Origin: Balamuthia mandrillaris
Taxonomy: Eukaryota; Discosea; Longamoebia; Balamuthiidae
Assembly (NCBI GenBank): GCA_031835245.1
Contig: JAVKOQ010000023.1
Span: forward strand, 240,001-304,000
Reading direction: 5' to 3'
Length of the DNA: 64,000 nucleotides
The notes under the pieces are model-generated. The model was not told where the DNA came from and ran no database searches. It saw only the letters and a list, made by a program, of their open reading frames with translations. How positions within the stretch are numbered: position 1 is the first letter of the stretch; every line of letters begins with the position of its first letter. The position numbers were made by a program, and so were the translations under genes. This document shows, piece by piece, positions 1-8,320 of this stretch.

Positions 1-2
1 AC

Positions 3-936
3 TCGGACGAAGCACTGGATGGCGCGGAAGTTATCATTACCATTCCTTGCACATCTCGTTCAGCTTTGCTGGGGTTATTCGGCAAAACGGTGGAAGTCGT
101 CGGCGTCTTAGCATCCTCTAAACCCAAAGCCCGCAAACATACGAGTGAACGTGAGGGAGGAGGATGTCTTTATCTTTCCGACAGTCAGATTTATACCTGG
201 GGCAAAGATGAAGAATATCCGTGTACGTATCTTCTCCTTCTTCGTTTGCTGCTTGTTCTTCTTGTACTTCTTCTTGCTTCTTTTTCACCTAGGTGATATT
301 TTTCTCTTTGCTTCGTTGTTTGATGCGCTTGATAAGTGGTGGAAAAGTACTATTTCAACATCTGCTTCAACGTCAAAGAAAACGGAGGCTGGTCTTTGCG
401 CTGCCACGGTGACCAGTATCACGACTACAAACTGGAGCCTATAGTGTCTCGTATTGAAGTCTTTGCTTCCTCCGACCTTTCGAAGCAGTTGGCCGTCCTT
501 AAATCCTCTTCTTGGTCTGCTTCTTATGTACGTCGTTCTCTCTCCTCGCTCTCACGCTCTCTCTCACCTTTTATTTTGTACAACACAGAAAAACAAAAAA
601 CTTAAGAAAAAGTCAAACGCCGATCATCAGAACGACTCCGAGTTAACATTACGGCTTCACTTTAGAAAGGACCTCTACAGCGATCCTCCGCAAGACTTTG
701 GCATCACAGCATCCAACAACAGCAACAACAACTTGAGAGAGCTGACGCTTCATCCTTTATCCCCTGAGCAACCCTCCTACATTGATTTCCAATCCCACTT
801 TCGCGTTCCCGTGAAGCGCTCTCCTTGGAATGACGCAGATCAAGTGACCGGAACAGCAAAAGAAGGGCCACCAAGAAAAACAGCTCCTCCTGTCCGCAAG
901 CCACAAAAACACAGTAAGAAAGAAACCTCCTCATAA
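3..936 (+). CDS. 3' end of an unrecognised gene (5' end outside window)
   Basis: Three exons can be joined in phase: the left edge to 222, 337-527 and 589-936. The introns start GTACGT and end in ATAAG and ACACAG. The visible protein is about 290 residues and its N-terminus lies outside the window. It begins in a hydrophobic beta-like stretch (AEVIITIPCTSRSALLGLFG), continues with YYFNICFNV and GWSLRCHGD, and ends in a basic, proline- and lysine-rich tail (PPVRKPQKHSKKETSS). I do not recognise the family. The alternating hydrophobic pattern suggests a beta-rich domain followed by a disordered tail. The exon joins are reliable because phase and frame agree at both; the function is unknown. Confidence 0.6.
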
Positions 937-1309
937 CGTGAGACGACAGATGTGTTTTATTATAAATTTTATTTTATTTCTTTCCTGTTGGTTCTGTTCC
1001 ATCCATTTCAACGCTTTGATGGATGCCTCCATAAAGAAAGACTATCATGCTTGTTCCCTCAAGCTGCAACTCCTCTCCTCTTTGTCAAAACATGAAAGCT
1101 GCGCTAAGAGGCACCACCAACAGCCTCCACGTAGATCATAGCTAGCTGCTGATATTTCAAAGAGCCAATCAAAAATCGAAAAATGATCGGTCAATTACCA
1201 TAAATAGTAAACAAATGACATCATCGATTATAAAATTGGATATTAATTAACGATTAATGCAATTATTATCGATAAAAACAACGGGAAAGAATCGGACAGC
1301 AGCACGCGA
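937..1309. other. AT-rich intergenic region
   Basis: About 370 bases with no convincing gene; a 67-codon open frame at 938-1141 looks fortuitous. AT content rises sharply from about 1140 to 1290, just before the start codon of the next gene, as expected of a promoter. The octamer TGACATCA lies at 1216-1223. Confidence 0.5.
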
Positions 1310-2830
1310 ATGCGGGAGACCAGCAAGAATGTGGAGGCGGAGGAAGTGCTGAGGGACCGGGTTTGGGCTTTCCTCTACGACAAGGAGTTCGGGCCATGCA
1401 GGGCGGTGTCTCCGCCCTCCGATTGCGTGTTTACCGGTGGGTGGGCCAACAGGACCCTTCTTCAATGCTCCTGTGGTGCTCTTCTTCCGCCGAACCACCA
1501 AGAGGAGGAGAGCAAAGAAGAACAAGAGGAGGAGGAGGAGGAGACTGAAGATGAAGAAGAAGAGGAAGCGGAAGAGGAAGAAGAAGAACCACAACAAGAA
1601 CAAGAAGAAAAAAAAGAAGTTACGGAGAAGAAAAAGAAAAAACCTCGTTTTGCCACCATACCAGAAAGGAAGGAAGGGTATTTCGAAGCCAGAACGCTTC
1701 GCAGCCTTTGTTTGGTTGCAGTGGTCGATTGTGTCGACCGTTGGATCCAACAGAACCTGCCACAACACCTCTTTGTGAAACCACCCGAACAACAGAACAA
1801 AGAGCAAGAAGCAGCAGAAGAAAGCAATGACAAAAAACCTCTTACTTTGGGCTCACGTACTACCAAAGCAACAAACCACAAAACGTACATGCAAACACTG
1901 AACGACAACGTGGAAGTTTTTATAGCTAAAACTCTACAACAACACTCATTGAAGGAGGAGAACGCGTCTGCTTCTTCATCATCTGCTGCCACCACTTGGC
2001 TTCATGCTATTCCTACAGACTTGCTGACGGATATGGTGGGCCTGCCTTTGTCTCTCCTCCGCAAACTCCCTACTCAGCATGCTCCTCGTCAACACGTGCA
2101 ACGTTGTGTCGGTGATTGTGGTTACTGGAAGGCCCTCTACAACGACCGATCGTTTGCAAAGCTGTTGGAAGATATCGCTGAGGGCATTGGCTTTTCAACC
2201 TACAACGACGAACTGGAGCCTTGGCATTCATGGATCGCGAACCCTGGCTTCGCCTCCTATTCTTCTTCTTCTTCTTCTTCTTCTTCTTCTTCTTCTTGCT
2301 CTTCTTGTTCTTCTTCTTCTTCTTCTTGTTCTTGTTCTTGTTCTTGTTCTTGTTCTTGTTCTTCTTCTTCTTCTTGTTCTTGTTCTTCTTCTTCTTCTTC
2401 TTCTTCTGATGCTCCTGTAGCAGCCTCCTGTTGGCGTCTTATAGGCAAGGAAAGTATCGAAACCTACCATCAAAATGGAGAAGAAGACAGTCAGCACATC
2501 GATGGCATTGGAGTGATGAGAGCTCTCTGCTATTCATCCAAGGAGGCAGCCTCACGCTTTTGGAAGAAACTCTTGAAAGAACGCGGGAACTACTGGACCT
2601 GGGACAGTTGTGGCGCGTTCTCTGCCGAGCCAGCACCGTTTGAGATTGCTCAAGACCACAAGGAAGAAACAGACGAAATAGCCAGCTTGGTGATACAAAC
2701 TACGAAAGCGAGCTTGCTGTTTGTCACTTTAGTGAGTGTTGGATGGCATGGCTGTTGGGACAAATTCTTGGTAGGCGTGTCTCCGCTGTCCGGTCGTCTG
2801 GTTGGCATTCGTTCGAGTTTATGGGGTTAA
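1310..2830 (+). CDS. F-box-like protein with Glu-rich and Ser-rich tracts (intact copy A)
   Basis: An intronless frame of 506 residues. In order: an N-terminal block with the motif RTLLQCSCGALLPP (about residues 50-63); a Glu/Lys-rich tract (about 66-115); a block with LRSLCLVAVVDCVDRWIQQN; a segment resembling an F-box (about 224-290: WLHAIPTDLLTDM, then YWKALYNDRSFAKLL); a pure Ser/Cys tract (about 316-368); and a C-terminal block ending FLVGVSPLSGRLVGIRSS. The pattern LPxxLLxxI followed by WxxLYxD is typical of divergent F-boxes, whose known role is to bind SKP1 in ubiquitin ligases; here that role is inferred. Two degraded copies follow in tandem, which shows which blocks are conserved: QCSCG, the F-box-like part, and the WHSWIANPGFAS and VGVSPLSGR segments. 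The start at 1310 lines up with the equivalent upstream segment of the other copies. Confidence 0.65.
   Translation: MRETSKNVEAEEVLRDRVWAFLYDKEFGPCRAVSPPSDCVFTGGWANRTLLQCSCGALLPPNHQEEESKEEQEEEEEETEDEEEEEAEEEEEEPQQEQEEKKEVTEKKKKKPRFATIPERKEGYFEARTLRSLCLVAVVDCVDRWIQQNLPQHLFVKPPEQQNKEQEAAEESNDKKPLTLGSRTTKATNHKTYMQTLNDNVEVFIAKTLQQHSLKEENASASSSSAATTWLHAIPTDLLTDMVGLPLSLLRKLPTQHAPRQHVQRCVGDCGYWKALYNDRSFAKLLEDIAEGIGFSTYNDELEPWHSWIANPGFASYSSSSSSSSSSSSCSSCSSSSSSCSCSCSCSCSCSSSSSCSCSSSSSSSSDAPVAASCWRLIGKESIETYHQNGEEDSQHIDGIGVMRALCYSSKEAASRFWKKLLKERGNYWTWDSCGAFSAEPAPFEIAQDHKEETDEIASLVIQTTKASLLFVTLVSVGWHGCWDKFLVGVSPLSGRLVGIRSSLWG
2263..2407 (+). repeat. TTC/TTG trinucleotide microsatellite coding poly-Ser/Cys
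   Basis: A run of TCT codons interspersed with TGT and TGC inside copy A, giving the Ser/Cys tract. The reverse strand and shifted frames give long poly-Glu, poly-Arg, poly-Phe and poly-Leu frames that are shadows only. Confidence 0.9.
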
Positions 2831-3010
2831 AACCACTTCCAAGATCTGCCTTGTTGCCTCCGCATGCTCTTGGTTTATCAAGCAACGGCATCTTGTTAGC
2901 CTGTACTCGACCAAGAAGAGACCACTTTAAGTACAAATAAAACCTATTCTTATAAACCTATAATGACAAACCTATAACGAACGAATAAAAAGCAACAGAA
3001 GCAAGGTGCC

Positions 3011-4100
3011 ATGGAGCAGAAGAATGTGGCAGAAGAGGTGGTGAGAGACGCGGGTTTGGGCGTTGCTCTGCCTCGAAGAATTCGGCCCCTGTCAACCCTT
3101 GCTTCAGCAACGCTATCACGCGCTGAAGGGAAGGCACAGAACCCTTCTCCAATACTCCTGTGGTGTTCCTCTGCCTCCGCTCAAAAAGGAGGAAGAGGAG
3201 GAAGAAGGAGAGAGCGAAGAGGAAGAGAGTGAAGAAAAGAAGACACAAGAACATGAGAAAGAAAAGAAAAGAGCACGTTACTCGCACGCAGAACAAGGAA
3301 ACGAAGAGAAGGAAAACAAAAACGGGACATATTTCGAAGCAAGAACGCTTCCTCGACCATAGGCTCATTGTCTTTGTTTGGTTGCGGTTGTAGCTCATGT
3401 TGACAACTGGATCTGTCTCACCTTACACTGCTCCAACTTGGCTTTGCGTTCTTCCTTCCGAGTTACTTCATGCCATGATGGCACTGCCTTCTTCCCTGGA
3501 CTTAAAGCCTCAACAACATGGCCCACCACAGCTCATGCTCAACATCTCTGGTGGCCGGTATTGGAAAGCCCTCTATTACGACCAATCACTCCTAGGTTGT
3601 TGGAAGATGTTACATTCCACCTCAATTGTACCTATTGGCTGGCATGGATGGCCAACCCGTCGTTTGCTTCTGCTTCTTCAGCTTCTTCTTCTTGTTCTTC
3701 TTCTTCTTCAGCTTCTTCTTCTTGTTCTTCTTCTTCTTCTTCTTCTTCTTCTTCTTGTTCTTCTTCTTCTTGTTCTTCTTCTTCTTCTTCTTCTTCTTCT
3801 TCTTCTTCTTCTTCTTCTTCTGCTGCTGCTGTTGCTGCTACTGCTGCGGCTTCCTGTTGGCGAATTGTAGATGCCGACGGCCTCTCTGACATACATCCCA
3901 AAGAAAGGAAAACAGGCTCAGTTGGAGTGGCGACACACAAAAAGGAGCAGTAGGGGAGCTGGTGCTAAGGACAATGAGAGAGAGTTTGTTGATTGTCACG
4001 TTGGTGAGCATGGCTCATGGGATGATTTCTTGATAGGCGCGTCCCCCACTCTCTGGAAGGCTTGTGGGCCTTCACACCCTTACCGGGAGCTTTGGTTATT
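3011..4100 (+). pseudogene. Degraded tandem copy B of the F-box-like gene
   Basis: Matches copy A block by block but in shifting frames. RTLLQYSCGVPLPP and the Glu-rich tract are in one frame (about 3063-3362). The F-box-like part (TWLCVLPSELLHAMM, YWKALYYDQSLLG) lies in a second frame (about 3397-3620). WLAWMANPSFAS and the Ser tract return to the first frame (about 3630-3953), and the final block (GSWDDFLIGASPTLWKA) needs another shift. The stretch between the Glu tract and the F-box is shortened. At least three frame changes and the lost block make this a pseudogene rather than an intron-split gene, since copy A has no introns. A host gene duplicate, probably fairly young because the blocks remain easy to align. 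Confidence 0.65.
3664..3822 (+). repeat. TTC trinucleotide microsatellite in copy B
   Basis: An almost pure (TTC)n run with occasional TTG and GCT units, equivalent in position to the Ser tract of copy A. Confidence 0.9.
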
Positions 4101-4206
4101 AAACACAAAGATAAAGGGCAAAGAACAAAGGAGAGGAGGAGGCGGGCAAGAACCGAGTTTTGTGTCGACTGCTAAAAACTCACCAGAAGCAAGGCGCTAA
4201 CGGAGG

Positions 4207-5434
4207 AATGTGGCTGAGGAGGTGGCGAGAGAGGGGTTTGGGCATTGCTCTGCCACAACGAATTCGGCCCCTGTCAACCCTTGCTTCGGCAGGGCTACAA
4301 CGTGCTGAGAGGGAGGCGCCGGACCGTGTTTCAATGCTCCTGTGGCGTTCTTCTCCGTCCAAGTGTAAAGCGCCTACTGGGAGACTGGGATGAGAGCGAG
4401 GAAGAGCACGAAGAGGAAGGGGAGGAAGCTGAAGCAGGAGAGAAGGAGAGAGAGGACGACGAGAAAGAAAGGAAAAGAGCACGTGTTTCAGTAACCAACG
4501 GGGAAGGGAGGGCAGAGAACTCAAAAACAGGAGAAAGTGCTTGCTCTGAGAGTAGAACACTTCGGAGACTTTGTTTGGTTGCGGTAGTTGGTTATATTGA
4601 CCATTGGATCCAACAGAACCTACTTCGAACAATGGAAGTTGAAGAAGAAGACGCAGAAGAAGAAGACGAAGACGAAGACGAAGACGAAGAGAAACAAAAA
4701 CAAGAACAAGAACAAGAACTACGTAACGATGAACAAGTACAAGAAGACGAGGAAAAACGTCTCGAAGATGAACGGAAGGAAATAGAAGATATCCGCAACA
4801 TGGTGGCAAACTCTAAAAGAGATATGCAAAGACGGAATCTCAAAGTGGAAACCTTTCTTCAACAATACTTTCAACCAGACCCTCAAGACAAGATTCCTGC
4901 CTCTTCTTGTGCTCTTGCTGCATTCGCTCCAACCTGGCTACACATTCTGCCAGCAGAGTTATTGGATGACATTACCACCTTGGTTCCCTCATCTTCCAAC
5001 CATAGTAACAACAGTATTCATCCTCAACACCCGGCCTCAACCACAGCTTGGTGGCTGGAGAGCGCTCTATCATGACCGAGCATTGGCGAAGCTGTTAGGA
5101 GCCATCTCCCGATTCATTGTGTATGGATACTATGGGACAGCTTCTTGGTGTGCTTGGACGGCAAACCCTTGCTTTTCTTCTTCAACTTCGACGTCTTCTT
5201 GTTGGCAGCTGGTAGACAAAAATGGTCTCTCTGAAAAAGTTTGCAGAAACCGTTGAAAGAATCAGCTGCGGCCCAGACCAAGAAGGAAGGAGTGGCCTCA
5301 TTCATGAGGAGAATTTGTTGTTTGTCACGTTTGTGGAGGTGGGATGGAAATCGGAGTGGGATCTCTTCTTGGTCGGAGTGTCCCCGCTCTCTGGTCGTCT
5401 GGTGGGGCTTCATACTTGTGCTGAGAGTGGCTAA
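4207..5434 (+). pseudogene. Degraded tandem copy C of the F-box-like gene
   Basis: The N-terminal block (FGPCQPLLRQGYNVL, VFQCSCGVLLRP), the Glu-rich tract and an insert rich in Glu/Asp/Gln share one frame (4245-5075). The F-box-like half (WRALYHDRALAKLLG, ASWCAWTANPCFSS) is read in a second frame (about 4909-5256). The C-terminal block (LLFVTFVEVGWKSEWDLFLVGVSPLSGRLVG) is in a third (about 5222-5434). The Ser tract is short here and replaced by SSSTSTSSCWQL. Two frame changes relative to copy A indicate a decayed paralogue, although splicing around them cannot be fully excluded. The upstream 40-50 bases match those of copies A and B, so the duplication unit included the promoter-proximal part. 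Confidence 0.6.
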
Positions 5435-5595
5435 TCCACCTGTTTCTTTCCGTTGTTGAAATGCAGAGAAGAGAACTAGGCCGAGAGAAGCAAGAAGAAA
5501 CGGATGAAGAGAAGAGATGAGAACGATAAAGGAAGTTGGTGAAGAGAGGAATATTATTTTAATATCTTTTTTACATTTGTTTTTTACTTTTTGTG

Positions 5596-6355
5596 TTAGA
5601 ACCCAGGCAGATACCCACGGCCGCGGCAATCAGGGCAAGGACCCTTGTAATGGAGCTCGTTCTGTTCGCAAGGACCAAACGTTCCTTTGCCTCCTTTCCC
5701 TCCACAGGTGTTGCAGGGCACCACGGAGCAAGGCACAGCTCCACTGCCTTCGCAACAAGGGCAGTCCCCTTTACGATGGATGGAACCTTGCTCGCATGCG
5801 CCAAACGTGCCCCACGCTCCCTTGCCGTCGCACTTGGGACACTTGCCTCCCCTTCCAAGTCCTCCTTGTTGAGAACCGCCGAACATTCCCCATTGCTGTT
5901 GTGGGTAAGCAGGCAGGTAGCCTTTTCCGTTACAGGAGGAACAGTCCCCCTTCCGGTGGATGTCGTGCTGCTCGCAGGGTCCAAAGGTTCCTTTTCCTCC
6001 CTTGCCCTCGCACTGTTTGCACTTGTTCACGGGGTAATCCAACACGCCGCGCCCTTCGCAGCAACGGCAATCCCCCTTGCGATGTATGTCACCCTGCTGG
6101 CAAGCGCCAAAGGTACCCCACCCACCTTTCCCGTCGCATTTGGGGCATTCAACTCCTTGGCTGATTGGCGAATGAGGAAGGAGAGAGAGAGAGGATAGAA
6201 TGAGGTTAACAAAAACGTATATAAATAACAATAATAAAGCAAAAAAAAAACCTCATAGGAGCTTTCCGCATGCTTTGTTGAGGACCGCCCGTTGCTCCTT
6301 GTTGAGCACTGAGAACCAATTCCGCTTTTAGTTTGTTCAAGAAGCTTTTTAACAT
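5596..6355 (-). CDS. CxxCxGxG-repeat protein (DnaJ cysteine-rich-domain-like), internally duplicated
   Basis: Two exons join in phase: 6355-6252, starting MLKSFLNKLKAELVLS, and 6160-5596, for about 222 residues. The second exon is built from zinc-binding CxxCxGxG units alternating with the spacer GTFGxCxQxxIHxKGDC. The first half (CPKCDGKGGWGTFGAC to CNGKGYLPAYP) is repeated in the second half (CPKCDGKGAWGTFGAC to CRGRGYLPGF), so an about 85-residue block has been duplicated. CxxCxGxG pairs are the hallmark of the cysteine-rich domain of type I DnaJ/Hsp40 chaperones and of related thiol or zinc carriers. No J domain is present and the N-terminus is short, so this is not an Hsp40 itself. A role in protein folding or metal and redox handling is inference. 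The gene is more GC-rich than the surrounding intergenic DNA. Confidence 0.75.
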
Positions 6356-6426
6356 TGTGAATGTTTGCTGGTTTGTTATGTATTCTTCCTTCCGGTGATG
6401 TCCGAAGAAAAACCAAACACATCACT

Positions 6427-6681
6427 TTATATGCCTTTCAGTTTCGAGGTTGACCCACGAAACGCCGTTTTCCGTTTTCTCCCAACCCCCTTTCGTGATT
6501 GCCACCTGCCTGGGGCTCCTCTCTGATGGATGAATTCGATTGGCTCCCATGGTGCTAATAATATACAAATGCAACGTGGTGACCACCGAAAGACCGTTTC
6601 TCCTCGAGGTTTGCGCATCAGACCTACAAACGCCACGAGAACCAGGAGAGTTAGAGTTTCATGGCTAGGGGTTCGTAGCAA
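6427..6681 (-). other. Uncertain 84-codon open frame
   Basis: An open frame with GC content clearly above its surroundings and a mixed composition (HETLTLLVLVAFVGLMRKPR). It has no clear upstream exon and no recognised family. It could be a fragment of a dispersed element or a noncoding RNA locus. The rest of 6356-6923 shows nothing else that I can support. Confidence 0.2.
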
Positions 6682-6923
6682 GAGGAAAGCAGCTGGCTAC
6701 CACGGTGAACATGCTACGATACCACTGGAGAAGGTCTGTTAGCCTCTCACCTTTCTATTTGCTTCCCAGGTGGTCGTTGTTTTACACGCGGAGAGAATGC
6801 TCTCTATTGACCTCGCCTTTGCTCGCTCCGTTGTAATCCAGGATGGTGAGTCACGCGTTGCCTCTTCTCTTGCATGAGATTAGTTTACAAACTCATCACA
6901 TTGATTCATTTATTCTCAGCAAA

Positions 6924-8083
6924 TCAAACAGCATCATAGGATTGGCCTCGCAAGCGAGCCACCCCAGCCTTTGCTTTGTCGAAACAGAAGACGCAGCCAT
7001 CCTTCACGTAGCCTGGCAGCGCCTTCCAAAACTCGAGATTGGGGACGAGGTGCAAGCCTGACTCCCTCTTGCCGAACTTCTGGTAGGCCACTCCACCTAC
7101 AAGGTAAACCACCACCACGCCCGACAAGCTTTTTTTGTTAGTTGCACCAGAACATTGTGGTTAGAAATAGAACAACTGCGACCGTGAAGAAAGGGAAAGA
7201 GAAGCGACGAAAGATAACGAGAAAGAGAAGATGATGGAAAGCTTCCACGAACAATAAAGAATGGAGACCAAATGAAGAGGAGAACAGGAGAGATACAAAG
7301 AGAGGCATAGCACAGCAGACAAACAACGAAGAAAAGGAACTGAAATTACTATAACAACAACAAACCTAATGAGGAAAATCCAGCCACCAGCGAGCCCATC
7401 ATTGTCACCTCCCGCGATAGGGCCTGATACAGGACAAGCAAAACGGCTGGTGAACCTGAAGTTATAGGTAAACTGGGGCTGCTCCACCGGATTGAGGCAC
7501 TCGAACCGGGCTTTGTCCTTGCCCATGGCCTTGTCGCAGACGAATTCGATTACGGAAGCTCGCCTGTCATAGCCGCCCGTGAATTGAATCCAGAAACCTG
7601 TTCCTGCCTCGGCCCGTTCTTTGAGAGCTTTTCCTTGGTCTAAGGCGCCTATGCCCATTGCGGTGTCTGTTTTGTTGTTTTGTTCCCATTGAAGAAGAAG
7701 ATTTTTTGTGTTTTGAGAGGAACAACGGATGAAACGATATCAGAGTAAGAAGGGACAATGGTTAAGCGGGACAAACCTTTCTGACAGGCGGTTTGGGCAG
7801 AGCCAGCGTTGCACTTGGCGCTCTTCACTTCAGCGCAAGGGGCAAATATGAACTCATACATGCTTCCCGTACACTTAAACTCCCCCAATGCCTTGGCGTT
7901 CCTGAAGTCATACGCAAAACCGGAGGGAAAGGATAGCTGGCAGCTGTGTGGGTTAGCTTGGGCGTACGTCATGGTCCTCGGTAGCAAGAGCAGCATCGCC
8001 AGGGATGCTGCGGCCATAAAGCACGACGGCCAGGCAAAGATGTTCCTCATCCCCGTGAACCAATGGCTGTTCGGCTCCGTCAA
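6924..8083 (-). CDS. Type I membrane receptor with MRH (mannose-6-phosphate receptor / ATG27-like) domain
   Basis: Three exons join in phase: 8083-7777, 7666-7366 and 7128-6924. The protein has an N-terminal hydrophobic signal (SCFMAAASLAMLLLLP). A Cys-rich luminal domain follows with the spacing of MRH domains (CQLSFPSGFAYDFRN, EFKCTGSMYEFIFAPC, GTGFWIQFTGGYD, IEFVCD, FECLNP, YNFRFTSRFACP). After it come a membrane segment (GWIFLIRLSGVVVVYLVGG) and a short cytoplasmic tail. The junction after the membrane, YLVGGVAYQKFGKRESG then PNLEFWKALPGYVKDGC, closely follows the tail-proximal pattern of the cation-dependent mannose-6-phosphate receptor. Known members sort lysosomal enzymes or cycle between Golgi and endosomes. 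Sugar-binding ability is inferred from the fold only. Confidence 0.75.
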
Positions 8084-8320
8084 GGTCCCTGGTGCAAAGC
8101 TGCGGCTGACCGGACCTAATGTTGCGGTTTATCGGCGTTTTACTTATTTTGGTGAGCTCCTTAGCATTCGACGTATAACGAGAGATAGGGAGAGGTGCTG
8201 GTGAGATAATAGCGGGGAGTTATGCGTTGAGCGTTGAGGAATGAATGAGGAAGATGAGGACAAAGAGGAACGGGAAGAGAAGGAGATGATGGAGCGATAC
8301 GCAAACAAGAAATTGGTTTC

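Noticed and set aside
938-1141. 67-codon open frame after the first gene
   Set aside because: AT-rich, no family features, no splice partner; probably 3' UTR or spacer.
2228-2497. Minus-strand Arg-rich and Glu-rich frames over the Ser tract
   Set aside because: Reverse-strand shadows of the TTC/TTG microsatellite; no start context or conserved flanks.
3011-5434. Copies B and C as intron-containing functional genes
   Set aside because: Copy A is uninterrupted across the same positions, and the frame changes fall in conserved blocks without good GT/AG pairs. Splicing cannot be wholly excluded without RNA data.
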